Part shown: piece after piece, positions 1-8,525 of the stretch
Position numbering within the stretch: the stretch's first letter is position 1
How the letters are laid out: each line of letters opens with the position of its first letter
Source of the DNA: Streptomyces profundus
GTDB taxonomy: Bacteria; Actinomycetota; Actinomycetes; Streptomycetales; Streptomycetaceae
Length of the DNA stretch: 64,000 nucleotides
Reading direction: 5' to 3'
Assembly: GCF_020740535.1 (NCBI RefSeq)
Contig: NZ_CP082362.1
Coordinates: forward strand, 1,302,001-1,366,000
Notes under the pieces: generated by a model
Database searches by the model: none
What the model was told of the DNA's origin: nothing
The model's input: the letters and a program-made list of their open reading frames with translations, nothing else
Program-made: the position numbers and the translations under genes

Positions 1-102
1 ATGACGAACTGTTACTGGGATCAGCACGGGGACGTGACCGAGTACGCGATCGACTACTTGGGAAGCGGTCGCGAACTCACTGCCGACCACGAGTTGGCCT
101 GA
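1..102 (+). CDS. 3' end of a gene (or 33-residue ORF), possible GntR/UTRA tail
   Basis: The frame is open from the first base of the window and stops with TGA at 100-102. It encodes about 33 residues, rich in acidic and aromatic positions (WDQHGDVTEYAIDYLGSGREL). The string resembles the last strands of a UTRA ligand-binding domain, which would make this the end of a second GntR regulator just upstream of the one starting at 127. That reading is an inference from a very short stretch. An ATG sits at position 1, but I assume the true start lies upstream of the window. Confidence 0.4.
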   Translation: MTNCYWDQHGDVTEYAIDYLGSGRELTADHELA

Positions 103-126
103 CGCCCCGAGCCAAGGATGCCCTGA

Positions 127-894
127 ATGCCGATGCCCGATGAGCGGGCCGCCGATCGGCGGCCTCTTCACGAACGGATCGCTGCCGACCTGCGCGACGA
201 CATACTGTCGGGGACTCCCGCGCCCGGCGCGAGCCTGCCTTCCACGCTCCGCTTGCGCGAACGTTTCGGGGCCTCCAACGCCACGATCCAGAAGGCGTTG
301 CAACTCCTGAAGGACGAGGGCCTGGTCGTGGGGCGAGCCGGAGCCGCCGTCACCGTTCGAGAGCACCGCCAAGGGACGGTGCGGCCCGCCGACTTCGGGA
401 GGCCGGTCGAACAGGGCAAGCCCTATCGGTGGCTCACGGAGGCCAGCGGGAGAGGCAGGAAGGGCAGCGCCAAACTGCTGGCCGTCTCAGAGGTGCGCCC
501 GCCTCGGGATGTGGCGGCCTGTCTCGAACTGCCCGACGACGGAACGGCGATCGTGCGCCGCCAGGTGCTCTCGCTCAACGGCGAACCCGTCGAGTTGGTG
601 CACTCCTACTACCCGCTCTCCCTTGCCGCCGGCACTCCACTGGCGGGCTCACGCAAGATCCGTGGGGGAACCCCGACCCTGCTGTCGGAGCTGGGCCATC
701 CCCCTCAGCTCACCGTCGATCGGGTATCGGCGCGGGTGCCGACCCAGGAGCAGTACGAGCTCCTCGAACTCCCCACCGACCTCCCCGTTCTACGTACGCT
801 CCGCGTGGTCTACAGCGAGGGCGAGCGTCCGATCGAGGCCACTGTGATGGTGAAGGCGGGACATCTGTACGAGCTTCAGTACGAGTTCGAATAG
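127..894 (+). CDS. GntR family regulator, HutC subfamily (HTH + UTRA)
   Basis: A 255-residue DNA-binding regulator. Residues ~14-80 are a GntR winged helix-turn-helix (PLHERIAADLRDDILSG, then LPSTLRLRERFGASNATIQKAL and a DEGLVV wing). Residues ~95-250 fit a UTRA effector domain, with the typical ending PIEATVMVKAGHLYELQYEF. HutC-type regulators usually repress a neighbouring transport or catabolic operon on binding a small ligand. Here the next gene is a secreted phospholipase 140 bp downstream, so the target is unclear. ATG 127 is the first start that leaves a normal N-terminus; a second Met lies two codons on. No clear palindromic operator is visible in 103-126. Confidence 0.88.
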   Translation: MPMPDERAADRRPLHERIAADLRDDILSGTPAPGASLPSTLRLRERFGASNATIQKALQLLKDEGLVVGRAGAAVTVREHRQGTVRPADFGRPVEQGKPYRWLTEASGRGRKGSAKLLAVSEVRPPRDVAACLELPDDGTAIVRRQVLSLNGEPVELVHSYYPLSLAAGTPLAGSRKIRGGTPTLLSELGHPPQLTVDRVSARVPTQEQYELLELPTDLPVLRTLRVVYSEGERPIEATVMVKAGHLYELQYEFE

Positions 895-1034
895 GCCCGA
901 GTTGGGGCCGGGGGGTGTCCGACATCCGGTGTGTCCCGGGTGTTTGGCTCCGGATCATTTCGCGTGCATGCCAACTGTCCTACGCTGACGCCGTGTTGCG
1001 GCTCTCCCCCACCCACACAGCGAAGGCGGATTCG

Positions 1035-2081
1035 ATGCGGCGGACGACAAGGATGCGATGGGTCGGCGGAGCGGTGGCCGCCGGCGGTGTCGGGGTGCTC
1101 GTCGCGGCGAGCGGGGTGCACGCCGCCGAGCCGGGCCAGGCGGCCTACTCGGCGAGCACCTCGGTCGGCGTGCACAACGCCTATCTGCAGAGTGCCTTTC
1201 CCTACTTCGCCGACGCCCTGGACTCGGGCGCCGGCATGTTGGAGATCGACGTCTGGACCAACTTCTTCGGCTCCGGCTGGCGCGTCGGCCACGACAACCC
1301 GTTCGGCAACCAGAACAACTGCGTGGGCGCGACAAGCCCCGAGGACCTCAGGTCCGGCTCGCGGAACCAGAACCTGGCCGGCTGCCTGGCCGACATCAGG
1401 ACCTGGCACGACGCCAACCCGGGCCACCGCCCGATCCTGTTGAAGATCGAGATGAAGGACGGCTTCGCCGACAACCTCGGGCGCGGCCCCGCCGCCTTCG
1501 ACTCCCTGGTGAACGAGGCCCTCGGCGACGCGGTCTTCGGCCCTGGCGACCTGGCCGGCGGCCACCCGACGCTGGACGCGGCCGTGACCGCCGAAGGCTG
1601 GCCGACCAGGGACGAGCTGGCGGGCAGGTTCCTGATCCACCTGATACCCGGCACGGTCGAGGAGGGGAACCCGTTCGACAACCTCTGGACGGACGTGGAG
1701 TACGCCCGGCACCTGCGGGATCTGGCCGCCTCTGGTTCGTTGGCACAGGCCACGGCGTTCCCCGCGGTCCACCACGCGGAGGCGGGCGACCCCCGGGAGA
1801 CCCGTTACCCGGAGGAGTCCATCCGGCCGTGGTTCGTCGTCTTCGACGGCGACGCGAACGTCTTCCTCGGCCCCGACGTCGACACCGGCTGGTACACCGA
1901 GCGCGGCTATCTGCTGGTCATGACCAACGCGCACAACGTCGCGCCGCCGATCGACGCGACCAACCCGACCGAGGCCGAGGCGCTCGGCCGGGTGAACGAG
2001 CTGGCGGCCGGTGGCGCGGCCGTGGCCAGCTCCGACTGGCACGGGCTGCCGTCCGTCCTGGCGACCGTCGTCCCGCACTGA
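1035..2081 (+). CDS. Secreted Ca2+-dependent phosphatidylinositol-specific phospholipase C
   Basis: A 348-residue exported enzyme expected to cleave the phosphodiester of phosphatidylinositol. It starts at ATG 1035 with a signal peptide (MRRTTRMRW, a Gly/Ala/Val hydrophobic run, cleavage after VHA at ~30). The mature part matches the Streptomyces PI-PLC type that, unlike other bacterial PI-PLCs, uses Ca2+. Candidate catalytic histidines are His47 (VGVHNAYLQ) and His86 (RVGHDNPF), with nearby acidic ligands in LEIDVWTN (~69-76). The barrel closes with FVVFDGDANVF and AVASSDWHGLPS. Two cysteines (in NNCVG and AGCLA) could form the disulfide expected of a secreted protein. It appears monocistronic. 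Confidence 0.88.
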   Translation: MRRTTRMRWVGGAVAAGGVGVLVAASGVHAAEPGQAAYSASTSVGVHNAYLQSAFPYFADALDSGAGMLEIDVWTNFFGSGWRVGHDNPFGNQNNCVGATSPEDLRSGSRNQNLAGCLADIRTWHDANPGHRPILLKIEMKDGFADNLGRGPAAFDSLVNEALGDAVFGPGDLAGGHPTLDAAVTAEGWPTRDELAGRFLIHLIPGTVEEGNPFDNLWTDVEYARHLRDLAASGSLAQATAFPAVHHAEAGDPRETRYPEESIRPWFVVFDGDANVFLGPDVDTGWYTERGYLLVMTNAHNVAPPIDATNPTEAEALGRVNELAAGGAAVASSDWHGLPSVLATVVPH

Positions 2082-2178
2082 GCGGGGTGCCCGCCGGCGT
2101 GGCGGGAAGGCGGGGAGACCGGCCCCGGACCGCATAGGGTGGGGCCGGTCGGGCTTGGTTCGAGAGACGGAGAGTTCC

Positions 2179-2823
2179 GTGCGGGTTGTGGTCGCCGAAG
2201 ACCTGTTTCTACTCCGGGACGGTCTGGTCCGGCTCCTGGAGGCGCATGACTTCCAGCTGGCGGCAGCCGTCGACAACGGGCCCGAACTCACCCGCGCGCT
2301 GGCCGAGTTGAAGCCGGACGTCGCGGTGGTCGACGTCCGGCTGCCGCCGTCGTTCACCGACGAGGGCCTCCAGTGCGCGCTTCAGGCGCGCCGCGAGCAG
2401 CCGGGGCTGCCGGTGCTGGTCCTCTCCCAGCATGTGGAGCGGCTCTACGCGCGGGAGTTGCTGGCCGACGGCCACGGCGGGGTCGGCTATCTGCTGAAGG
2501 ACCGGGTCTTCGACGCAGAACAGTTCATCGACGCGGTCCGCCGCGTCGCCAGCGGCGGCACGGCGATGGATCCGCAGGTGATCCAGCAGCTGTTGGCGCA
2601 GAAGAGCCACAACTCGCCGCTGGAGAAGCTGACTCCGCGCGAGCTGGAGGTCATCGAGCTGATGGCGCAGGGCCGTTCGAACGCGGCGATCGCCGAACGG
2701 CTGGTGGTGACGGAGCGCGCGGTCGCCAAGCACACGTCCAACATCTTCGCCAAGCTGGGCCTCCCCCCGTCCGACGACGACAACCGCCGCGTCCTCGCCG
2801 TCCTGGCGTACCTCGAACGCTGA
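2179..2823 (+). CDS. Orphan response regulator, NarL/FixJ (LuxR-HTH) family
   Basis: A 214-residue two-component response regulator. The receiver domain shows the acidic pocket E7/D8, phospho-acceptor D52 (VAVVDVRLPP) and signalling lysine K107 (GYLLKD). A LuxR-type HTH follows at ~147-190 (LTPRELEVIELMAQGRSNAAIAERLVVTERAVAKH). I chose GTG 2179 because the receiver starts immediately (VRVVVAEDLFLLRDG) and a purine-rich AGACGGAGAG stretch lies just upstream; the frame also opens earlier, at 2011, inside the phospholipase gene. No histidine kinase gene lies on either side, so the partner must be elsewhere. Confidence 0.9.
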   Translation: MRVVVAEDLFLLRDGLVRLLEAHDFQLAAAVDNGPELTRALAELKPDVAVVDVRLPPSFTDEGLQCALQARREQPGLPVLVLSQHVERLYARELLADGHGGVGYLLKDRVFDAEQFIDAVRRVASGGTAMDPQVIQQLLAQKSHNSPLEKLTPRELEVIELMAQGRSNAAIAERLVVTERAVAKHTSNIFAKLGLPPSDDDNRRVLAVLAYLER

Positions 2824-3202
2824 GGCCCGAGCGCGGGCCCGAACGCGGGCAGCGCCTGGCCACCCGACGGCCCGCCCGACCCGGTGGGCCGGGGCGGTAG
2901 GCCGGAACAGGCAGGGGCCGGGGGGGTGGGAGGAGGCCGCGTAGGCCGGGGCCAGTGGGCGGTACGCGGAAGTGCCGGGCGGATACCGGTCGGTGGGCTG
3001 CGGGCCGCAGGTCTCCGTGAGCCGGGCCGGTTGACCGAGGCCGGCACGCCAGAGCCGCACCAGGCCGCGGGCCCGACACGCACCGGCAGACCGCAGGGGC
3101 GGCGGACCGTGCCCGGCCACCGGCCGGGGCTGGAGCAGGCGGCGGCCCCACCTGCCGGAGCAAGCGCCGGCACGTCATGCCCGGCAACGGGCCGTGGGTG
3201 GA
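2824..3202. other. Gene-poor GC-rich spacer
   Basis: This 379-bp stretch separates the response regulator from the convergent cupin gene. It is extremely GC-rich, with many GGCCGG/CCGGGGC words. The open frames on both strands give low-complexity Arg/Pro/Gly/Ala translations with no recognisable domain. I see no gene, no structured RNA and no single dominant hairpin. Confidence 0.5.
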
Positions 3203-3538
3203 TCAGCCCGCGGGGTAGAAGAGGAAGAGGGTGCAGCCGGTGGTGGTCGAGGGGATGTGCCAGGAGCCGGCGGGGGCGTGGAGGAAGGTGCCGGGTGGGT
3301 AGTCGCGGGCTCCGTCGTTGAAGGTGCCGGCGATCACATAGACCTCCTCGGGGCCGGGGTCGTGGCGGTCGCGGTGGGGCCAGGAGGTGCCCGGGTCCAT
3401 CTCCAGCACGCCCGCGTGCGATCCGGACGGCCCCCGCCACAGGGGGCGCAGCCGGATTCCGGGGAAGAGCTCACGGACCGGGGCTTCGTCGACCGCGACG
3501 GAGGTGTAGCCCTCCTGCGCGAGGATCTCGGGGTTCAT
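3203..3538 (-). CDS. Small cupin-domain protein (ChrR-like cupin)
   Basis: A 111-residue single-domain cupin starting at ATG 3538. The first cupin motif is SWPHRDRHDPGPEEVYVIAG, with His55/His59 and Glu65 as metal ligands. The second is FLHAPAGSWHIP, with His88 and His94. Its size and the EVYVIAGTFNDG turn resemble the ChrR/anti-sigma-type cupin fold. The product may bind metal, but its substrate or partner cannot be told from sequence. It is divergent from the sigma-like membrane protein gene across a 159-bp spacer. A much longer open frame that continues upstream is a codon-bias shadow. Confidence 0.75.
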   Translation of the reverse strand: MNPEILAQEGYTSVAVDEAPVRELFPGIRLRPLWRGPSGSHAGVLEMDPGTSWPHRDRHDPGPEEVYVIAGTFNDGARDYPPGTFLHAPAGSWHIPSTTTGCTLFLFYPAG

Positions 3539-3697
3539 GCCTGCCACCGTGCCGTGCGCCGACCACGGCGGGGCAGAGTCTGCGATGACACCATGGGGTA
3601 CTTTCACGCCAGATGACGGCCCGGCGGTGTCCTCAGGCCCCGGCGGCTGGCAGGCCGTGACGCGTAACCGTCCGGTGGGCGGCTCGTTTGGGCGGGT

Positions 3698-5665
3698 GTG
3701 GCTTCCAGTGACATCTCCCCCGTGGACACCCGGCGCGCCGCGCCCGCCCTGGCGCTTGAGCAGGCCGAGGCCGCGCTGGTCGAGCACTACCCGAGGTTGG
3801 TCAGGCTCGGCTATCTGATTCTGCCGCACTCCCTGGGCCGGCATCGACGGGTGCTCAGCGCCCACGCGCTGGCCCAACGGGCGCTGCCGCGCGGCAAGTC
3901 GACGGAGGCCGACGAGGTGCCGCCGGTGCTGCCGGCGCAGCGCGACGGCTCGGCGGAGCAGGGGCGCGGCACCGACGCCGGCTATGTCTTCCTGCGGCTG
4001 CGGGTGGTGCGCGCCGCGCTCGCCGCGCAGCGGCCGGCGCGGGTGGCGGGGCGCGAGCTGCGCTGGCTGCCGAGGGCGCCTTCGCCGCTGCCCCGGGTGT
4101 GGGGGCTGCGGCTGTTCCCCCGGGCCGGCGAGACGGACGAGATCGCGTGGGAGCAGCGGCTCGGCACGCTGGATCCCGCGGCGCGCGCGGTCTACGCGCT
4201 GCGGCGGATCGACGGCCTGGCGGCCTCGGAGGCGCGGCTGTTGCTGGCTGCGGCCGGCGAGCCGGAGGAGCGGATCGACGCGGCGCTGCGGGCCGCCGAC
4301 GGGGTGGAGGGCGCGGTGCCGTTGACGGATCCGTGCGCGCTCCAGGCGCGGCCGACGGATCTGCTGCGCCGCCGCCAGTACACCAGGACGGCGCTGATCG
4401 GTGGGGGCGCGTTGGCGCTGGTGCTGTCCACCATGGCGTTTCTGCCGGAGGGTTGGGGCCCCGACGGGCCGGCCGCGCCGCTGTACAGCGAGAACACGGC
4501 GGCCGAGGCGGCGCTCGATCCGCAGGGGCTGCGGCGGATCCCGGCGGACGGCTGGCTCCACGCGGCGCGCACCGACTTCTCGGTGTGGCCGGCGCGCGGC
4601 TCGTCGTTGGACGACACGGGCCTGCTGCGCCGGGCGTTGGCGGTCTGGGCGCGGCCGGGCGACGAGGTGACGGTGTCGTCGACGCCGGGGACGCAGACGG
4701 GTCCGCCGCCGGGCCCCGCGCAGCTGCTGTTCGCCGGTGAGACGGGCGGCGTCTCCGTCGTGCTGTTGTACGACGGGCTGCGGCTGGTGCGCTACGCGGA
4801 GCCGAGCGGTGCCAGGGAGGGCGCCGTGGCGCTGGATCTGGCCCGGGTGGACGGCGCCGAGCTGGCCGGTTCGTCGGCGGTGGTGCTGCACCGCGGGGAC
4901 GGCAACACCCGCTATCTGACGGCCCCCTGGGTGACGGGCGCCTCGGTGGCCGAGTTGCTCGACCCGCAGCGTCCGGCGGCCGGGTTGGCGGTGGACGAAC
5001 AGGGCGTGACGGATCCGATCCACACCTCGGCCGGGGCCGCCGAGTGCTCTGGTTTCGCGGCCCTGGAGTTGACGGCGGAGGGCGTGGAGCGGCCGTATCT
5101 GCTGGCGGATCTCGGCGAGTTGACGCCGGCGCTGCTGACGCACGGGGCGCCGGGCGTGGGCCAGGACGGCGCGTCCCTGGCCTCGTCCCGAGGGCAGTGG
5201 GCGCGGGTGGCCTGCGAGCTGCCGCAGGTGAGCGGGGCCGGGGTGCGGTCCGTGAACGCCTGGGAGTTCGCCGAGCAGACGCTGCCGCAGGACGGGGGCA
5301 CGGCGCGCTGGGTGTGCGGCCGGGCGGAGACCTGGCGGGGCACGGGGGCGCGGACGTGGACGCAGTTCGTCGAGCCGTCGGCGGAGGCGGGCGGCCAGGG
5401 GGTGGTGACGGCGAGGGTCGAGGACGGGACGGCCTGCGGACCGCGCGATCCCGGGGTGCTCAGCGGGCTGCTGTGGCGTTCGCCCGAGGAGTCGTGGTTC
5501 CTGTTGGCGGCGGGGAGCGAACAGGTCACGGAGATCGTCGCGCACGGCGGGGTGACGGGGCGCGGCGAGGGCCGGACGCTGGCGCTGCCCGCCGATGAGG
5601 GCGCCCAGTCCCGGTTGACGGGGAAGCTGACGGACGGCGGCGAGCTGGCGATGCTGGGCGACTAG
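3698..5665 (+). CDS. Sigma-factor-like membrane-anchored protein of unknown function
   Basis: A 655-residue protein from GTG 3698. The N-terminal ~210 residues look like a diverged sigma-70/ECF-type helical module (EQAEAALVEHYPRLVRLGYLILP; later TLDPAARAVYALRRIDGLAASEA, resembling region 4). One transmembrane segment follows at ~232-250 (TALIGGGALALVLSTMAF), then a ~400-residue presumably extracytoplasmic domain with several cysteines. This layout recurs in Streptomyces proteins without an assigned role. It could couple an envelope sensor to transcription, but a DNA-binding or polymerase-binding role is not demonstrated. It converges on the next gene with only 9 bp between stops. Confidence 0.7.
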   Translation: MASSDISPVDTRRAAPALALEQAEAALVEHYPRLVRLGYLILPHSLGRHRRVLSAHALAQRALPRGKSTEADEVPPVLPAQRDGSAEQGRGTDAGYVFLRLRVVRAALAAQRPARVAGRELRWLPRAPSPLPRVWGLRLFPRAGETDEIAWEQRLGTLDPAARAVYALRRIDGLAASEARLLLAAAGEPEERIDAALRAADGVEGAVPLTDPCALQARPTDLLRRRQYTRTALIGGGALALVLSTMAFLPEGWGPDGPAAPLYSENTAAEAALDPQGLRRIPADGWLHAARTDFSVWPARGSSLDDTGLLRRALAVWARPGDEVTVSSTPGTQTGPPPGPAQLLFAGETGGVSVVLLYDGLRLVRYAEPSGAREGAVALDLARVDGAELAGSSAVVLHRGDGNTRYLTAPWVTGASVAELLDPQRPAAGLAVDEQGVTDPIHTSAGAAECSGFAALELTAEGVERPYLLADLGELTPALLTHGAPGVGQDGASLASSRGQWARVACELPQVSGAGVRSVNAWEFAEQTLPQDGGTARWVCGRAETWRGTGARTWTQFVEPSAEAGGQGVVTARVEDGTACGPRDPGVLSGLLWRSPEESWFLLAAGSEQVTEIVAHGGVTGRGEGRTLALPADEGAQSRLTGKLTDGGELAMLGD

Positions 5666-5674
5666 TACTGCTGG

Positions 5675-6142
5675 CTACGGCTGGAAGTACTCCGACATCA
5701 GATCGCTGACCCACTCCGGCTGCCTGATGTCCACCGCGCCGAACTCCACCATCGCCGGCTTGAGGTCGATGACCGGGGTGCCGGAGACCGCGTCGAGGCC
5801 CACCACCATCAGTGACCGGCCGTGGACGGATTCGATGGCGCAGCAGGTCACCCCGATGCGGTTCGGCCTGCGGGGACCACGGCCGGCGAAGACCCCGACG
5901 GGCGGGAGATCGGAACGGCCTCGGTAGGGCCGGGGTTCGCGGTGGTCGTCGACCTCGGGGAACTGGTCGAAGACGAAGAGGACCTCCACATGGGAGAAGC
6001 CGTCGAGGCCCTGGAGGCATGCCTCGCCGAAGCGCTCGTCGACAGTGATCGTGCTGCGGACGGCACCCCAGTTGTCCGTGTGCTGAATGTCCGTACGGTC
6101 GTTGCGGACCGTGCCTATCGGAGTGATCGCGAAGTTCTGCAT
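5675..6142 (-). CDS. trmO: TrmO-like SAM-dependent methyltransferase (TsaA/YaeB family)
   Basis: A 155-residue protein of the TrmO/TsaA family. Characterised members N6-methylate threonylcarbamoyladenosine 37 of tRNA using SAM. Family signatures are the N-terminal IGTVRNDR and the central barrel segment GFSHVEVLFVFDQF. The segment FAGRGPRRPNRIGVTCC corresponds to the R-P-N-x-I-G-x(S/T) binding motif, and the protein ends GLDAVSGTPVIDLKPA. It is about the length of the catalytic domain alone, lacking the extra C-terminal domain of E. coli TrmO. Actinobacterial family members may have other substrates. Confidence 0.78.
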   Translation of the reverse strand: MQNFAITPIGTVRNDRTDIQHTDNWGAVRSTITVDERFGEACLQGLDGFSHVEVLFVFDQFPEVDDHREPRPYRGRSDLPPVGVFAGRGPRRPNRIGVTCCAIESVHGRSLMVVGLDAVSGTPVIDLKPAMVEFGAVDIRQPEWVSDLMSEYFQP

Positions 6143-6204
6143 GACCAGGTTCTACCTCCCGGGCCGGCGGCGCGCACAGTCGGCGGCATCGAAGTCACCC
6201 GCTT

Positions 6205-6230
6205 CGCAAAGTCTTTCGCAAAATCTTGCG
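6205..6230 (+). promoter_or_regulatory. Orphan maltose-type operator
   Basis: An inverted repeat CGCAA ... TTGCG with internal GTCTTT and AAAATCTTGCGG words. Read left to right it is nearly identical to the malE operator read in the direction of malE transcription (reverse complement of about 17862-17888). No gene follows on the plus strand before the terminator at 6477-6511, so it looks like a stranded MalR-type control site. Confidence 0.6.
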
Positions 6231-6476
6231 GGCTGCTAGCTTGCCTGTCGGATCCCGGTCGAGCGGAGGGCCGTCAGGGCCTCACGCGCCCGCTCGGCCG
6301 GGGTCGTGGTGTCCCCCTGGGCCGCGAAGTGCTCAGGTACCAACGGATGTGAACGTGTTGCCTAGTCAACTTCGCGTTCTTCCGTTACTTTCTGGTGTGT
6401 TCCATCAGCGGTCTGTGTGATCCTGATGCCCTCGGCGGCCTCCCCCTCAGATCTCAACAGGCCCGGCGCACGGGCG
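6231..6476. other. Gene-less stretch behind the orphan operator
   Basis: About 246 bp with no credible coding frame on either strand. It is less GC-biased around 6340-6410. It lies between a maltose-type operator and a strong terminator, and the best explanation I have is the scar of a deleted secreted amylase-type gene. Confidence 0.4.
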
Positions 6477-6511
6477 CGTCGGGCCCCTCTCCGGCAGGGA
6501 GGGGCCCGACG
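6477..6511. terminator. Intrinsic terminator hairpin, bidirectional
   Basis: A perfect 13-bp inverted repeat, CGTCGGGCCCCTC and GAGGGGCCCGACG, with a 9-nt loop. It lies 29 bp past the stop of the minus-strand AraC gene. It would also stop plus-strand transcription from the orphan operator region. Confidence 0.75.
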
Positions 6512-6539
6512 TCGTTGGTGTCCGCTTCGGCTCCCGGGT

Positions 6540-7481
6540 TCAGCCGGCGACCGCGCGGCGGTAGGCGGACGGGGAGACGCCGCGCAGCCGTTTGAACGCC
6601 GCGCTCAGCGCGAACGCGTCGGCGTAGCCGACCTCGCGCGCCACGGAGGCCACCGTCGCGTCGGTCTCGCGGAGCAGGTCGGCGGCGCGGGCGATCCGCC
6701 ACCCCGTCAGATAGGCCATCGGCGGCTCGCCGACCGCGCCGGCGAACCTGCGGGCCAGGGAGGCCCGCGACACCCCCGTCGCCCGGGCCAGCCCCGCCAC
6801 CGTCCAGGGGTGCTCTGGCGCCGCGTGCAGCAGGGCCTGGGCCCGGCCGACCACGGGGTCGGCGCCCGCCGTGTGCCAGCGGGGCGCGGCCGGCCCGGCG
6901 TTCTCCAGCCAGGCGCGCAGCACGGAAACCAGCGCGAGGTCCAACAGCCGGTCCAGCACGGCCTGTTGGCCGGCTCCTTCGCGCCGCAGCTCGGTCGCCA
7001 GGAGGTCGAGCACCGGCTCGGGGCGGGCCGCCGCCGGCAGCAGGATGGTCTCGGGCAGCGTCCGCAGCAGCCGTTCGGCGACCGCGCCGCCGCCCTGGTA
7101 GGCACCGCTCAACAGCACCGTGTCGCCGCGCGGACCCACCCGGCAGGAGCGGCCGGGCGGGTCCGCGCAGTAGTCGGCGCCCGTCACCCGCCGGGGCGGC
7201 GGGGTCGCCGGCCGGTCGGCGACGGTGAAGGGGGCGGGGCCCCGGGAGAGGACCACGTCGCCGGGGCCGATCGCGACCGGAGCCCCGCTGGCCGGGACCA
7301 CCCAGCCGGCGCCGCTGCGCAGGGTGGTGAGCGTCACCGAGGCGCCGGTGGCGAACCGCAGGCCCCACGGCGGGTCGAGCCCGGCCTCGCCGAAGAGCGC
7401 GCCCCTGGCCCGCACCCCGTCGAGGAGTTGGGCCAGCACGTCGGGCGCCTCGGCCGGCCGGTCGGCGACGATCCGCGTCAT
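6540..7481 (-). CDS. AraC family transcriptional regulator (cupin + HTH)
   Basis: A 313-residue regulator. The N-terminal ~190 residues form a cupin-type sensing domain (LRFATGASVTLTTLRSG, then PGDVVLSRGPAPFTVAD). The C-terminal ~100 residues carry the two AraC helix-turn-helices (WTVAGLARATGVSRASLARRF, then ATVASVAREVGYADAFALSAAFKRLRGVSPSAYRR). ATG 7481 is the natural start. It is transcribed away from an NmrA-type oxidoreductase 80 bp off, a common pairing in which the AraC protein activates the divergent gene. A CTGGACAT direct repeat in the spacer could be its site. Confidence 0.9.
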   Translation of the reverse strand: MTRIVADRPAEAPDVLAQLLDGVRARGALFGEAGLDPPWGLRFATGASVTLTTLRSGAGWVVPASGAPVAIGPGDVVLSRGPAPFTVADRPATPPPRRVTGADYCADPPGRSCRVGPRGDTVLLSGAYQGGGAVAERLLRTLPETILLPAAARPEPVLDLLATELRREGAGQQAVLDRLLDLALVSVLRAWLENAGPAAPRWHTAGADPVVGRAQALLHAAPEHPWTVAGLARATGVSRASLARRFAGAVGEPPMAYLTGWRIARAADLLRETDATVASVAREVGYADAFALSAAFKRLRGVSPSAYRRAVAG

Positions 7482-7498
7482 GCCTTCACGGTAGACGC

Positions 7499-7527
7499 CT
7501 GGACATCCCCACGAGCCGGCTGGACAT
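7499..7527 (+). promoter_or_regulatory. Direct repeat CTGGACAT, candidate AraC site
   Basis: CTGGACAT occurs at 7499-7506 and 7520-7527, so the copies are 21 bp apart, about two helical turns on one face. AraC-family regulators typically bind such direct repeats. It lies in the divergent spacer of the AraC and NmrA genes. Assignment is by position only. Confidence 0.4.
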
Positions 7528-7561
7528 GGCCGGGCGCCGCGCGGTCCCGTTGGCTGGTGAC

Positions 7562-8437
7562 ATGACCGAGACCCAGACAGCCAAGACAGCCAGGACGAGC
7601 GAGAACCCGATACTCGTGGTGGGCGGCACCGGCGTCACCGGCCGGCGGGTGGCCGCGCGGCTGACCGCGGCGGGGCACCCCGTGCGCGTCGCCTCCCGTT
7701 CCGCCGCCAGGCCCTTCGACTGGCACGCCCCCGACACCTGGCCCGCCGCCCTGGCCGGGGTGCGGCGCCTCTATCTCGTCCCGTTGGAGGGGACGCGGCT
7801 CACCGGCCCCTTCCTCCAGCGGGCCGCCGAGGCCGGTGTGGAGCGCGTGGTGCTGCTCTCCGGGCGCGGCGTGGACAACCCGGACTACCTGCCGGCCGGG
7901 CACCCGGGCGGGATCGTCCATGTCACGGGCGAGGAGGCGCTGCGGGCGAGCGATCTGGAGTGGACGGTGATCCGTCCCTCGTGGTTCAGCCAGAACTTCA
8001 GCGAGGGCTTCCTCAGCGACGGGGTGCGCTCGGGGGATCTGCGGATTCCCGGGGGCGACGCCGCGGCGGCGTTCGTGGACGCCGAGGACATCGCGGACGT
8101 CGCGGTGGCCGCGCTCACCGAGGACGGGCACCAGGGCGCGACCTACGAGCTGTCGGGGCCCGCCGCGCTCACCCTCGCCGAGGCCATGGCGGAGATCTCC
8201 GAGGCCAGCGGGACGAAGGTCGGCTACACCCCGCTGACCCTCGACGCGTTCACCGCCGAGCTGGTCGCGGACGGCTGGGACGCCGAGGACGCCAGGGAGT
8301 TCGGGCTGGCGCTGACCCCGCTGGCCAGGGGGCTTGACGCGCATCTCTCCGACGGCGTGCGGAGGGCCCTGGGCCGGGAGCCCCGAAGCTTCGCGGCCTT
8401 CGCCGCCGACGCGGCAGCCGCCGGCGCCTGGGCCTGA
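7562..8437 (+). CDS. NmrA-like NAD(P)-binding protein
   Basis: A 291-residue atypical short-chain dehydrogenase of the NmrA/NAD(P)H-azoreductase type. The Rossmann glycine motif is VVGGTGVTGRRVAARL (~20-35), followed by VRVASRS for NADP contact. Later segments VVLLSGRGVD and WTVIRPSWFSQNF are typical of the group. The SDR catalytic Tyr-x-x-x-Lys is absent, as usual for NmrA-like proteins, which act as redox sensors or reductases. I prefer ATG 7562 to the ATG at 7526 because the latter adds an unrelated Arg-rich leader. Likely controlled by the divergent AraC regulator. Confidence 0.82.
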   Translation: MTETQTAKTARTSENPILVVGGTGVTGRRVAARLTAAGHPVRVASRSAARPFDWHAPDTWPAALAGVRRLYLVPLEGTRLTGPFLQRAAEAGVERVVLLSGRGVDNPDYLPAGHPGGIVHVTGEEALRASDLEWTVIRPSWFSQNFSEGFLSDGVRSGDLRIPGGDAAAAFVDAEDIADVAVAALTEDGHQGATYELSGPAALTLAEAMAEISEASGTKVGYTPLTLDAFTAELVADGWDAEDAREFGLALTPLARGLDAHLSDGVRRALGREPRSFAAFAADAAAAGAWA

Positions 8438-8525
8438 CGCGCCACCGGGGTGCGTCGTCCGTGGCCGGCGCGCGGCTCCCCCGGGCCCGGCGGGTGCGCG
8501 TCGGTGAGGATCCGAACGACGTGTT

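Noticed and set aside
2824..3202. Hidden small gene in the spacer
   Set aside because: All frames are low-complexity, with no ribosome site or recognisable segment.
3203..5545. 780-residue open frame antisense to the sigma-like gene
   Set aside because: Only its last 111 codons (the cupin) have a real domain; the rest is Arg/Pro/His-rich shadow translation of the plus-strand gene.
6226..6595. Short frames as remnant of an amylase protein
   Set aside because: Translations show no glycosidase motif; the deletion idea rests on the operator and terminator only.
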